NCBI RefSeq assembly: GCF_001557535.2
Contig: NZ_CP014307.1
Coordinates: forward strand, 682,001 to 746,000
Direction: 5' to 3'
From: Burkholderia sp. PAMC 26561
Lineage (GTDB): Bacteria; Pseudomonadota; Gammaproteobacteria; Burkholderiales; Burkholderiaceae
Length of the DNA stretch: 64,000 bases
Shown here: positions 27,826 through 36,998 of the stretch, in pieces
How the letters are laid out: each line of letters begins with the position of its first letter
How positions within the stretch are numbered: the first letter of the stretch is position 1
Program-made: the position numbers and the translations under genes
Notes under the pieces: generated by a model
What the model saw: only the letters and a program-made list of their open reading frames with translations
The model's database searches: none
Told to the model about the DNA's origin: nothing

Positions 27826-29481
27826 CTATTTGTCAGACGGCGAACCGGCTTGCACATTGATTTGAAGTCCTGCCTTGATATCGCCTGCTCGGCCCGCGAC
27901 GGCGGACCGTCCGAGCAACGCGAACAACGTGCCCGATGCCAGCAGCGAAATGCCCACCAGCAACGCGGCGTATGGGGCCGCGGCGGCAAACGCGAGCGTG
28001 GAGGTGTCGATCCATACTTGCGTTGCGAGCGTGCGCGTGCCGATGGGCGACAGGAGCAGGGTGGAATTGAGTTCGGTGACGACCGAGATGAACACCATGG
28101 TCGCGCCGGCGCCGAGACCCGGACCGGCCAGCGGCAACACGACGCGACGCACGGTTTCGCGCCAGCCGAGCCCAAGCGAGCGAGCGGTCTCTTCCAGCCG
28201 CGGCTGCGCCTGCGTGAACGCTGCGCGCACGCTCACGAGCGCGAGCGGCAGGAACAAGATGGCGTAGGCCACGACCAGCAGCGTGGCGCTTTGATAGAGC
28301 GGGCGCAACGCATGCACCGCCAACGACACGATTGCGAGCGCCACCACGAGGCTGGGCAAGCCTTGCGCGAGAAAGACGGTGCGCTCGAACATGGTTGCGA
28401 CACGGCTCGGAAAACGCACGAGCAAGAACGCCAGCGGCACGCATGCGAGCGTGGTGACAATTGCCGCGGCAAAACCGTAACCTAGTGACGACAACGTGGA
28501 TTCGACCAGCAGCGCAGGCGACACTTCGGCCGGCGTGATCGCGGCTGCGCCGGTTTGCGTGAGCCAGAAACCGATCATGCCGATCGGCACGCCCAGCGTC
28601 ACGATTGCCAGCGCGGCAAAGCCTGCGGCGACGATCCACCGCCAGTGACCGAGGTCGTAGCGCAATGCGGCGCGGCGAACGCCGCGGTCCACGCGTTCGT
28701 AACGCGCGCCGCCGCGCACGCGCATTTCCAGCGCGAGGCAAAGCAGGCACATCGCAATGAGGATGCAAGCAAATACCGAAGCACCGCTGCTGTCGAAGCT
28801 CGTACGGTATTCAGCGTAGATTTGCGTGGTGAAGGTGCGAAAGCGCAGCAGCGTGAACGCGCCAAATTCTGAAAGCACGCCGAGCGCGACAAGCAGCATT
28901 CCACCCAGCAACGCAGGCCGCAATTGCGGCAATACCACGCGAACGAACACGCCGGTACGTCCGCACCCGAGCGACCGCGCGGTTTCTTCGAGCGCCGGGT
29001 CCATGCCGCGCAGCGCCGCCGCAACGGGCAAATAAACCAGCGGAAAATAAGCGGTCGATATCACGAGCAACGCGCCCGCGAAGTCCTGCAAATCCAGGCT
29101 CAACGATACCCACGCATAACTCGTGATGAACGCAGGCATGGCAAGGGGCGCGACCGTCAGCACAGCCCAGAAGCGCCTCCCCGGCACACGCGTGCGTTCG
29201 ATAAACCACGCCGTCGCCGTGCCGACCACCGCCGAAACCAGCGTCGCGCTGATCGTTATGGACAACGTATTGATCAGCAATTCGCCGACGAGCGGCCTGA
29301 AGATCAACTCGAGCGCATCGTCCCAGCCATACGTCACTGCACGATAAACCGTGAAAGCAAGCGGCATCAGCACGAGCAGCGCGCACAACCCTGCCGCCAC
29401 GAGCAAACCCCGCGGCGCGCGTTTGCGGCCGCGGGGTTGGGGCGACGCCTGAATGCTTGTGGCGTTCACGACATCGCTCAT
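27826..29481 (-). CDS. fbpB: Ferric iron ABC transporter, fused permease (FbpB type)
   Basis: A 551-residue inner-membrane protein made of two fused six-helix units. Each unit has an EAA loop that contacts the ATPase: EETARSLGCGRTGVFVRVVL in the first and EETARSLGLGWRETVRRVVL in the second. This two-in-one layout is typical of FbpB/AfuB iron permeases, while molybdate and sulfate permeases have one unit. It begins four bases after the binding-protein stop. Confidence 0.92.
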   Translation of the reverse strand: MSDVVNATSIQASPQPRGRKRAPRGLLVAAGLCALLVLMPLAFTVYRAVTYGWDDALELIFRPLVGELLINTLSITISATLVSAVVGTATAWFIERTRVPGRRFWAVLTVAPLAMPAFITSYAWVSLSLDLQDFAGALLVISTAYFPLVYLPVAAALRGMDPALEETARSLGCGRTGVFVRVVLPQLRPALLGGMLLVALGVLSEFGAFTLLRFRTFTTQIYAEYRTSFDSSGASVFACILIAMCLLCLALEMRVRGGARYERVDRGVRRAALRYDLGHWRWIVAAGFAALAIVTLGVPIGMIGFWLTQTGAAAITPAEVSPALLVESTLSSLGYGFAAAIVTTLACVPLAFLLVRFPSRVATMFERTVFLAQGLPSLVVALAIVSLAVHALRPLYQSATLLVVAYAILFLPLALVSVRAAFTQAQPRLEETARSLGLGWRETVRRVVLPLAGPGLGAGATMVFISVVTELNSTLLLSPIGTRTLATQVWIDTSTLAFAAAAPYAALLVGISLLASGTLFALLGRSAVAGRAGDIKAGLQINVQAGSPSDK

Positions 29482-29485
29482 GCCT

Positions 29486-30511
29486 TTACAACAAGCCGGC
29501 CTGACGCATCAGCTTCGCGGCCTTGCTGTCATCGCCGAGTTGTTCGATGCTCAACGACGGCGGGCTCAACTGGTCGAAAGGCTTCAACATCGGGTCAGGC
29601 GCGACGCCAGCATGCAACGGATATTCATACGCGATCTTGCCCTTCGCGATCAGTTGCTGCGCACGTTCGCTCACCAGGTACGCGAGGAATTGCTGCGCGA
29701 CCTGCTGGTTCTTGCTCGACTTCAACACCGCCGCGCCCGATACGTTCACCAGTGCGCCCACATCGCCGTTGCCGAAGTGATAGATCGCGCTGCGGGTCGC
29801 GCTGTCGCCGAGTTGCGTGTGCAGGCGCGCCCAGTAGTAGTTGTTCACTACGCCCGTCGCCACGCCGCCCCGATTCACGGCCGCGACCACACCTTCGTCG
29901 TCATCGAAGAGTTGCGCGTTTTTCTTGAGACCCTTGAGCCATTGCAGCGCCTGGTCGTCGCCCTTCATTGCAATCACGGCGCTCACGACCGGCAGGAAAT
30001 CGCCGTCGCTGGGCGCAATGCCGACCTTGCCTTTCCACTCCGGCTTGGCGAGATCCATCAGCGATGCCGGCAGTTGCGCCGCCTCGACCTTCTTCGTGTT
30101 GTAGACCAGCACGTTCTCACGCGCGAGCACGCCGACCCAGTCGCCCTGCGGCGAGTTGAAACGCGCCGGGATCACCGAGAGCGTGGACGCATCCGTCTTT
30201 TCCAGCATGCCCTTCTCGCCGAGCAGTACGAGTTCGGGCGAGTTCTCGGTGAAATAGACATCGGCGGGAGAAGCCGAGCCTTCGGCAACGAGTTGCGCGG
30301 CCATTGCCGGGCCTTCGCCGTTGCGGACCTTCACCGATACACCGCTTTGCGCCTCGAAATCTTTCGCAAGCGATGCCACGACCTGTTCGTGCTGCGCGTT
30401 GTACAGCGTCAGCGTGGCTGCAGCCGAACTCAACGGCAGGGCAGCCGAGGCGGACAGCACCGCGATGCCGCACAGCGCCCGCAATACGGGCATGGAGCGT
30501 GTGGTCTTCAT
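29486..30511 (-). CDS. fbpA: Ferric iron ABC transporter, periplasmic binding protein (FbpA type)
   Basis: A 341-residue ferric-binding protein with a signal peptide (residues 1-32, ending SSAAA). Iron-ligand-type residues are visible: NAQHEQ (His41, Glu42) and the adjacent tyrosines Tyr225/Tyr226 in VVNNYYWARL, the hallmark of the FbpA class. The ATG at 30511 is chosen for its signal peptide over a 12-codon extension. It sits between the DyP peroxidase and the permease gene. Confidence 0.92.
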   Translation of the reverse strand: MKTTRSMPVLRALCGIAVLSASAALPLSSAAATLTLYNAQHEQVVASLAKDFEAQSGVSVKVRNGEGPAMAAQLVAEGSASPADVYFTENSPELVLLGEKGMLEKTDASTLSVIPARFNSPQGDWVGVLARENVLVYNTKKVEAAQLPASLMDLAKPEWKGKVGIAPSDGDFLPVVSAVIAMKGDDQALQWLKGLKKNAQLFDDDEGVVAAVNRGGVATGVVNNYYWARLHTQLGDSATRSAIYHFGNGDVGALVNVSGAAVLKSSKNQQVAQQFLAYLVSERAQQLIAKGKIAYEYPLHAGVAPDPMLKPFDQLSPPSLSIEQLGDDSKAAKLMRQAGLL

Positions 30512-30560
30512 TGCATTCTTTCCTGTTGTGTTTTTGACGTTGAGCAACTGCGACTACGGG

Positions 30561-31832
30561 TCAAGCTTCGAACAATCCCGCACCGATGTACGACCCCGGC
30601 CGCGCACCCGGCGGACACGCGAACACGCCGCTGCCTACGTGCGTGGTGAACTGATTCATCATGTCGAACTTCGCGAGCCGGTCGTTGATCGGAATGAAAC
30701 CGGTGCGCGGATCACTCTGATGCGCGATAAAGATCAGCCCCGCGTCGTACTCGGTTTCCTGACGCCACGGCGGCCACCGTTCGATATAAAAATCCGTGCC
30801 GTCGTTGTACGAATACGAGCGTCGCAAGATTTGCGCGCCCTTGTTCGTCGCCTGGTTCGACAAGCGCACGTGCGAGTTGTCGGGGATCACAGGGTTGCCG
30901 TCTTTATCGGCGGCGTCGAGATCGAGCGCGTCGAACTCGTTCTTCTTGCCGATAGGCGCACCGCTGTATTTCTCACGGCCCATCACCTGTTCCTGGAAAC
31001 CGCGTTCCATCTGGTCCCAGTGTTCAATGGTGATCCGGATACGCCGCACGACCGTGTACGTGCCGCCGTTCATCCACGGCGCGTCGGGCGCGTCGGCCCA
31101 GACAAACTGGTTCATCAGCGCGGGTTGCGCCGTCGACGGATTGTTCGTGCCGTCCTTGAAGCCCATCAGGTTGCGCGGCGTCTGTCCGCGCGGACCCGAC
31201 AGGAATCCCGCCTGGCCCCAGCGCATCGCGACCATGCCATACCCCATGCGCGCGAGCTGACGTACCGCATGAAACGCGACCTGGGCATCGTTCGCGCAGG
31301 CTTGAATGAGGATGTCGCCGCCGGTTTTCTGCGGCAGCAACTGGTCGCCGTTGAAGCGCGGCAAATCGACGAGCGCAGCCGGCCGGTGCTTGGCGATGCC
31401 ATAGCGATCCTTGCCCTCGTGCTCGAACATGCCCGGGCCGAAGCCGAACGTGACCGTCAGACCCGCCGCGCCGATGCCGAGGATATCGCCGGAGTCGGGC
31501 GCGGATTGATCGTCGGTGGGCAGCGGTTTCGCCGTCTCGCCGCGCGACATGCGCGCCGCCGCATCGGTCCATTGCTTGAGAAGGTTGATGACGTCGTCGC
31601 GTTTGTCGGTCGTGAGATCGAGCGCGGCCACATACGTATGACTCTGCTGCGGTGACACGATGCCCGCCTGATGCTCGCCGAAAAACGGCTCGACCACGGT
31701 CATCGGGTCGACGGGTTGCTTGAACTGCGCCTTGGTCGCTGCGTGCGCGACCGAACCCGCGCCGAACGCCGCGCCCGCCGCAACGCCCGCTTTGAGAAAG
31801 CGCCTGCGCGGTGGATCCTGATCGTTTGCCAT
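30561..31832 (-). CDS. efeB: Dyp-type peroxidase, EfeB-like, Tat-exported
   Basis: A 423-residue haem peroxidase of the length of E. coli EfeB. A twin-arginine signal (RRRFLK at residues 9-14) sends it folded to the periplasm. The DyP motif GFKDG (residues 224-228, distal Asp227), the proximal His321 in NSHVRL and the distal Arg in LRRSYSY are all present. EfeB-type enzymes oxidise porphyrinogens and have been proposed to release iron from haem. Unlike E. coli, no efeU or efeO gene is adjacent; instead it is built into an operon with a ferric ABC importer. Confidence 0.94.
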   Translation of the reverse strand: MANDQDPPRRRFLKAGVAAGAAFGAGSVAHAATKAQFKQPVDPMTVVEPFFGEHQAGIVSPQQSHTYVAALDLTTDKRDDVINLLKQWTDAAARMSRGETAKPLPTDDQSAPDSGDILGIGAAGLTVTFGFGPGMFEHEGKDRYGIAKHRPAALVDLPRFNGDQLLPQKTGGDILIQACANDAQVAFHAVRQLARMGYGMVAMRWGQAGFLSGPRGQTPRNLMGFKDGTNNPSTAQPALMNQFVWADAPDAPWMNGGTYTVVRRIRITIEHWDQMERGFQEQVMGREKYSGAPIGKKNEFDALDLDAADKDGNPVIPDNSHVRLSNQATNKGAQILRRSYSYNDGTDFYIERWPPWRQETEYDAGLIFIAHQSDPRTGFIPINDRLAKFDMMNQFTTHVGSGVFACPPGARPGSYIGAGLFEA

Positions 31833-31863
31833 GATGTCGCCCTGCCTTGTTACGTGTTGCGTG

Positions 31864-32976
31864 TTACTTCGCCAGGACCAGCGTGTTCACATCGTCCTGG
31901 ACGTAATAGAAACCGTCGCCTTCCGGCGTCAGCGCAATGCCGAACAAGTCGCCGTTGCCCGGGGGCGATTGCGCCTTGTCGGTATCGATCCAGCGTGCAT
32001 ACAGTTGCTTGCCCGTCGCGGGATCGATCTCCACCACCTGGCCGTTCAACGCGTTCGTGACCAGCAGGTGCCCGTTGGGCGCGGTCACCATCGCGAGCGG
32101 CCGATGCAGGAAGCCGTCGGCGGTCAACTGGCGGCCGACACCCGCGCTGGTGTCGCGCGTCATGGGGTCATCGATTTCCGTTACACGGTTGCCGATGGCG
32201 TCCGACGCGTACAACAACTTCTGATCCTGAGACAACGCCAGTCCCGTCGGCCCGACCAGGAACACGCCCTTGTCCGCCTGCGCGCCGAAGCCGCTCGCGA
32301 TCACGGTTTCCTGCTTCACGACGGGCGCACGGCCCTCGGGAATATCCAGGTCCAGGCGCAGGATGGTCGCCTGCTTGAAGACCGGCGGCGTGCCGTCCGC
32401 GGCGCCCACACCGAAGCCCGCGTTGCTCACGAAGAGCGTCGCGTGATCGCCGTTGTCGACCACCGCCATGTTGCCCCACGGATCGTTGATATTCGGGCTC
32501 ACGATCGTCGATGCAACCTTGCCCTGGTTGTCCAGCACGATCAGGCAGCCGGCGCCCTTCGTGTTGGTCGTGCCGTCGTTGCTCGGCGTGCTGCCGACGA
32601 TCACCCAGCCCGACTTGAGCATGGTCATCGCGGTCGAGAGGCCGATACCGCCCGGGCATTCCTTCAAGTCGCGCGGCACGGTGGCGAAGACGCTCAGCTC
32701 CTTGGTGTCAGGGTGATAGTTGACGATGGTGCTGCCGGTGCCCTGCAAGTTGGCGGCATTGTTGAAGTTGCCGACCAGCACGTCGCCCTGCTTGACCGTC
32801 CCGCTTGAAACCGGCGCGACCACGAGCGCATACGGATTCTGGTCGCCGTTGGACGGCACGGTGTTCACGAGCGTGGTGTTTCTATGCAGCGTTTCGAGAA
32901 AGCCGACAGGCGCTGCTTGTGCGGCGGTTCCTGCGAGGCCGCCCGCAAGCGCGATGATGCCGATAAGTTTTTTCAT
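31864..32976 (-). CDS. Secreted NHL/beta-propeller-like protein of the iron operon
   Basis: A 370-residue exported protein of unknown function. A signal peptide (MKKLIGIIALAGGLAGTAAQA) is followed by repeated blade-like strands: DVLVGNFNN, GWVIVGSTPSN, ATLFVSNAGFG, KLLYASDAIGN, GHLLVTNALNGQVVEID and DGFYYVQDD, with GLALSQDQ and AMVTAPNGH turns. This spacing is typical of NHL/SMP-30-like beta-propellers. The start could instead be 33 bases upstream (11 extra residues). Genes before and after it belong to iron uptake, so it may bind a ligand or partner in the periplasm, but no iron-binding motif is evident. Confidence 0.85.
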   Translation of the reverse strand: MKKLIGIIALAGGLAGTAAQAAPVGFLETLHRNTTLVNTVPSNGDQNPYALVVAPVSSGTVKQGDVLVGNFNNAANLQGTGSTIVNYHPDTKELSVFATVPRDLKECPGGIGLSTAMTMLKSGWVIVGSTPSNDGTTNTKGAGCLIVLDNQGKVASTIVSPNINDPWGNMAVVDNGDHATLFVSNAGFGVGAADGTPPVFKQATILRLDLDIPEGRAPVVKQETVIASGFGAQADKGVFLVGPTGLALSQDQKLLYASDAIGNRVTEIDDPMTRDTSAGVGRQLTADGFLHRPLAMVTAPNGHLLVTNALNGQVVEIDPATGKQLYARWIDTDKAQSPPGNGDLFGIALTPEGDGFYYVQDDVNTLVLAK

Positions 32977-33027
32977 GCGAGTGTTCCGGGTGCGTGCATC
33001 GAGGTTCATGGTCACGAGTCCCGTCGA

Positions 33028-34506
33028 TCAGAAAGTAATGGTGGTGCGCACGCCGACCACGAGGGTATTGCGCAAGGCCGCAGTCGGCTCGTTCGGGTTC
33101 TGGCCCGCGCCTGCGTTGAAGGTGTATTGCAGGTCGCCCTGCATGATCCACCACGGCGTGACCTGATATTGATACGTGGCTTCGACCGCGGTTTCGCTGG
33201 TGCGCACGCCGTACGGGCCGCCGCTGAACGCCGCGCTCTGCACGTCGAGATCGTGCACGTGATTGCCGACCTTGATGTACGCGAGGCCGATGCCGACGCT
33301 GTCGTTGTCGCGCCCCTTGAACGGCGCCTTCATCACGATGCCCGCGTTCGCCGAAAGGCTCACGAGGTTGCGGTCGCCCGGCGCACCCATCACGCGCGCA
33401 AACACGCCGATACTGCGCGGTTCATCCGGGTCGGGGCGCCAGATCATCTGGTCCGCGACCGCGTAGAAACTGTAGTTCCCGCGGTGCGATTGCGCGTTGC
33501 CGCTGCTCGCCGGATTGGCGAGCGACAGACCGGTATCGTCGATACCCTGGTCGTCGAAACGTTCGTTGTTGTACCAGAAGCCGATCTTGTACGTGCCCGG
33601 CAAACCGCTTTGCGGCAGGCCGACCATTTCGCCATCGGACGGCTGGTTGATCGCGTACTGCAACTCGCCTATGTACAGCGCGCCGTTATGCAGGTTGAAG
33701 TTCGTGCCACTGAGATTGCTCGGGTTGTTGCCGAGCGGATCGCCGTCGTAGACGCCCGCCAATGCCGTGATCGCCGGCGTGATCTGGCCGCGCACCCGCA
33801 CACCGAGCGCGGACAGCGGATAAGCCGGACCGCCCGAGGGCATGTCGTAGGACGGCAGGCCCGGCCAGCCGAACATGGTGTTCACGAAGGTGGCCGCGTA
33901 CGAGCTGACCATGAACTCCTGGTCGATACTTTGCTGGCCGACCTTCACGTCCACGCGCTTGTTCAAGAACGATTGCTGGTACCAGAGTTCCCAGAGACGC
34001 GTCGTGTCCTGCGCTTCAATGCCGCTCGCCGTGTTCAGCGTTCCAAGGTTGTACTGGCTCAGGTTGCGGCCATGGATCTGCAGCGCGCTCGCGTTGAACG
34101 TGCCGCCTTCCCAGCCGAAAGCCTTTTGCGTATCGAGGCCGAGGGTGACCGTGCTCAGGCCGTCGTAGGTGCCGCCGGTTTTCAGGCCGCCGCGCACGTT
34201 GGCCAGGTATTCCGATGTTTCCGTCGCCTGGAGCGAGACGCCGTATTTACCGAGGAACGAGCGGATGCCGCCCATGTCGCCGAGCAAGGTCGAGCGGGTC
34301 CATACACCCGTCCATTGACCGGCTTGTTGCGCCTGGATGTTCAGGTCGGCCTCGGGCGCGTCCGTGGGTGTTGCGTCCGGATTCGCCGGGTTGCCGGCTG
34401 CCATTGCCGCCGATGAAGCCAGCGCAAGCCACGCACTCAGCAAGGCACGGCGCAAGGGCGCTTTCGAAACGCGCATATCGCGTTGGACCGGGTGGACGGG
34501 TTGCAT
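33028..34506 (-). CDS. Outer-membrane porin, OprB-like
   Basis: A 492-residue beta-barrel protein, first gene of the iron operon. A signal peptide with a cationic start and the cleavage region ASSAAMAAG precedes alternating strands to the C-terminal aromatic residue (VGVRTTITF, Phe last), the usual barrel end signal. Patterns such as FGWEGGTFNASALQIHGRNLS and VDVKVGQQSIDQEFMVS match the OprB family, which normally passes carbohydrates. The start at 34506 has AAAGGATTTCG upstream. Its place in an iron operon suggests passage of a small iron chelate or related ligand rather than sugar. Confidence 0.88.
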   Translation of the reverse strand: MQPVHPVQRDMRVSKAPLRRALLSAWLALASSAAMAAGNPANPDATPTDAPEADLNIQAQQAGQWTGVWTRSTLLGDMGGIRSFLGKYGVSLQATETSEYLANVRGGLKTGGTYDGLSTVTLGLDTQKAFGWEGGTFNASALQIHGRNLSQYNLGTLNTASGIEAQDTTRLWELWYQQSFLNKRVDVKVGQQSIDQEFMVSSYAATFVNTMFGWPGLPSYDMPSGGPAYPLSALGVRVRGQITPAITALAGVYDGDPLGNNPSNLSGTNFNLHNGALYIGELQYAINQPSDGEMVGLPQSGLPGTYKIGFWYNNERFDDQGIDDTGLSLANPASSGNAQSHRGNYSFYAVADQMIWRPDPDEPRSIGVFARVMGAPGDRNLVSLSANAGIVMKAPFKGRDNDSVGIGLAYIKVGNHVHDLDVQSAAFSGGPYGVRTSETAVEATYQYQVTPWWIMQGDLQYTFNAGAGQNPNEPTAALRNTLVVGVRTTITF

Positions 34507-35263
34507 CGAAATCCTTTGTCTTTGTTGCGGCGGCTGTCGCGGCGATTGAAGCGAACGCGAGCGTCGCGTTGATTATTCTTGAGACCTTTTCGCCGGCGGT
34601 AATCGCCGGTTGCGTGGTATCGACGCATATCGAAAATCTCTTCGGAACCGTTCTCCATAAGGCACCGGCGACCGAATCGTACCGAGACGATCCCTAATCG
34701 TCAACACAAATGAGAACGATTCTCATTATAATTACACCGAGTTGAAGACCACATTACAACTAGCCGTTTTCGCAAGTCTTTCAGTGAATTGGATGAAATT
34801 AATCCGTAATGCTTTCGATATATATGATTAATTCCCAGCCTCTTGAAAGCACTCCCCCGGTCCGAGCTGATTTGTGCCGCAATCTTCAGGCGTGGGTTGA
34901 CACTGCGATCCGTTGTATTGAACAAACGCGTAAATGAATCAATCCGGGCGTGCCTTGCGTCCGGCGGCCCCGTTTGGCTTCAGCTAAATCCGCTATGCCG
35001 AAATGCGCATCGCGAATGCGATGAACTGCCAAGACGCCGCTAATTTGGTTTCCTAAATTGCTGGTGGCGATGAATCGCATTTCCTCGCGGTTAAAGCCCG
35101 GTTTGGTTTAAGCAGTTATTTCGTCGACACCATAATGACGACGCGGGGAAATCCGCCTTGCCGAGGTAAATCGGCCATGGTTCATTCCTGATGTTGAACC
35201 GCGTCATCAAACCAATAAACCGTCCTGGCCGCCCGACCTGTCCAACCCGAAGGAGAAGAAAAT
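34507..35263. other. 757-bp spacer between the iron operon and the LivK-like gene
   Basis: Holds the Fur-controlled promoter and a long leader (about 200 bases) for the porin. The right part, about 34740-35250, is AT-richer than the genes around it; I see no coding frame with a ribosome binding site, no tRNA and no known riboswitch in it. The LivK-like gene has a GAAGGAG site just before its start. Confidence 0.5.
34709..34730 (-). promoter_or_regulatory. Fur box overlapping a -10 element of the iron operon
   Basis: AATGAGAA-CGA-TTCTCATT is a perfect 19-bp inverted repeat (34709-34727) close to the Fur consensus. On the minus strand it overlaps a perfect TATAAT (34730-34725), about 200 bases upstream of the porin start, so Fur bound there would block transcription when iron is plentiful. 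The -35 region is weak. A plus-strand TATAAT (34727-34732) also overlaps it. Confidence 0.85.
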
Positions 35264-36421
35264 ATGCAACTTCGAACAAGTCTCAAACCGCTTGCCTGGA
35301 TCATCGCGTGTGCTGCCGCCGTGGGTGCGTTGCCACTGTCCGCCGCTGCTGAAAACATCGATGTGAAGGTCGGTTTCGCCGCGCCGCTGACGGGCGCAAA
35401 CGCCGGTTATGGCAAGGACTTGCAGAACGGCGTGCAGCTTGCACTCGATGAAGCCAACGCCAAGAAGATCCAGATCGGCGGCAAGACGGCCAACTTCATC
35501 ATCCAGGCCGAAGACGACCAGGCCGACCCGCGCGTGGGCGTGCAGGCGGCGCAAAAGCTCGTGGATGGCGGCGTCGCCGTGGTCGTCGGCCACTTCAATT
35601 CGGGCACGACGATTCCCGCGTCGCAGGTCTATCAAAACGCGGGCATTCCCGTGATCGATCCCGCCGCAACCAATCCGACCATTACGGAACGCGGTTTCGA
35701 CAACGTCTTCACCGTCATTTCCAGCGATGCCCAGAACGCCGGCAACGCCGGGACCTACGCGGTGAAGGTCACGAAGGCGAAGAAGATCGCGATCATCGAT
35801 GACCGCACGGCCTTCGGCCAGGGCGAAGCTGACGAGTTCGAGAAGGCCGTAAAAGCAGCCGGCGGCTCGATCATCGCGCGTCAGTTCAGCGACAATCAAA
35901 CCGTCGATTTCTCGGCGCAACTGACGGCGCTCAAGGGCGCGGGCGCGGACCTGATCTTCTTCGGCGGCCTCGACCGGCAAGCTGCGGCCGTGGCCAAGCG
36001 GATGAAGCAGTTGAGCGTCAACGCGCAGCTCGTGGGCGGCGGCGGCGTGATGGATGCTGACTTCCTGAAGCTCGCAGGCGACACAGCCGAAGGTGTGATG
36101 GCCTGGGAATACGGCAGCCCGCTTGAAAAGATGCCGCAAGGCAAGGCGTTCGCCGACAAGTTCCAGAAGCGGTTTGGCGTCGCGATCCTGTCGTACGCGC
36201 CGTTCGGCTATGACGCGGCGTGGGCGGCGATCAACTCAATGGAAAAAGCGGGATCGATCGATCCTAAGGTGTATCGGCCGGTGTTGAAAGCGATCTCGTT
36301 TCCGGGAATCACGGGAACCATCGCTTTCGATGACAAAGGTGCCTTGAAGAACGCGTCCTCTACGATGTACCAGGTCAAGAGCGGCGCCTGGGTGCCGATT
36401 GTCACGAAGAGCGGCACGTAA
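35264..36421 (+). CDS. Branched-chain amino acid-type ABC substrate-binding protein
   Basis: A 385-residue LivK-like periplasmic protein with a signal peptide (residues 1-28, ending LSAAA). Family stretches are clear: VKVGFAAPLTGANAGYGKD, QNGVQLALDEANAKK, VVGHFNSGTTIPAS and GIPVIDPAATNPTIT. The ribosome binding site is GAAGGAGAAG. No permease or ATPase gene is next to it, so it works with transporter parts coded elsewhere or as a sensor. The ligand could be Leu, Ile or Val or another amide. Confidence 0.93.
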   Translation: MQLRTSLKPLAWIIACAAAVGALPLSAAAENIDVKVGFAAPLTGANAGYGKDLQNGVQLALDEANAKKIQIGGKTANFIIQAEDDQADPRVGVQAAQKLVDGGVAVVVGHFNSGTTIPASQVYQNAGIPVIDPAATNPTITERGFDNVFTVISSDAQNAGNAGTYAVKVTKAKKIAIIDDRTAFGQGEADEFEKAVKAAGGSIIARQFSDNQTVDFSAQLTALKGAGADLIFFGGLDRQAAAVAKRMKQLSVNAQLVGGGGVMDADFLKLAGDTAEGVMAWEYGSPLEKMPQGKAFADKFQKRFGVAILSYAPFGYDAAWAAINSMEKAGSIDPKVYRPVLKAISFPGITGTIAFDDKGALKNASSTMYQVKSGAWVPIVTKSGT

Positions 36422-36435
36422 GCGTCATGAAGCGC

Positions 36436-36459
36436 GGCGGCAATCAGGCGATTGCCGCC
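36436..36459. terminator. Bidirectional terminator between convergent genes
   Basis: GGCGGCAATC-AGGC-GATTGCCGCC is a perfect 10-bp hairpin in the 42-bp gap between the LivK-like gene and the convergent lipoprotein gene. Confidence 0.85.
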
Positions 36460-36463
36460 CTCT

Positions 36464-36943
36464 TCAGTACCCGCCTTGCAATGAGGCGGGTACTTTGATC
36501 GTCCCGGAACTGGTAAAGCGCACGCTGCCGAACATGTTGCCCGCGAGCTTCCCGCGCACGGTGTAGGGCACGCTGCCTCGCTGCATCACGTCGGAGAGGC
36601 CGAATGCCTGCCTCGCGGCGGCGAATGCGGAAACCGTCAACGGGATATTCAACACGGTCTCGCCGAAACGCGGCAATGTTCCGCGTGCGTCGCTCACGCC
36701 GCTCGCGAATGGTTTGCCGTCGAGTTCGAGGTCCAGCGCTATGCCGTCGTAGTTGATCGGCGTTTCGTTGGGGTTCTGCACGCGCAGCTTCACGACAAAC
36801 CGCAGCTCGAGCCCCTGCCCTGCAATCGGTTCGATGCCCGCCACGCTCACGCGTGGCGCATCGCGATCGAACAGACTCGCGCAACCGGCGAGGCCCAGCA
36901 CCAAAAAAAGCCCGGCAAAAAACAGACGCATCGCGTGATCCAT
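36464..36943 (-). CDS. LEA type 2-like lipoprotein
   Basis: A 159-residue lipoprotein. A signal with the lipobox LAGC is followed by a single beta-rich domain with FVVKLRVQNPNETPINYDGI and NIPLTVSAFAAARQ, the pattern of water-stress and hypersensitive-response (LEA14-like) domains. These bind membranes or outer-membrane components in bacteria, but the role is unknown. The first ATG is used; the ATG four codons later gives the same lipobox. It shares a terminator with the gene on the other side. Confidence 0.8.
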   Translation of the reverse strand: MDHAMRLFFAGLFLVLGLAGCASLFDRDAPRVSVAGIEPIAGQGLELRFVVKLRVQNPNETPINYDGIALDLELDGKPFASGVSDARGTLPRFGETVLNIPLTVSAFAAARQAFGLSDVMQRGSVPYTVRGKLAGNMFGSVRFTSSGTIKVPASLQGGY

Positions 36944-36998
36944 GAAGTTGAGTGTGGTCGCCCACTATAGCGGCATGGCCACACTCGCGACTCGACGC

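Noticed and set aside
30321..31655. A 444-codon plus-strand frame across the DyP peroxidase
   Set aside because: Antisense to efeB with no family motif; the minus-strand DyP motifs decide the coding strand.
32884..34416. A 510-codon plus-strand frame across the porin gene
   Set aside because: Shadow of the porin; composition is Arg/Val-rich and non-protein-like, while the minus-strand reading has a signal peptide and barrel end.
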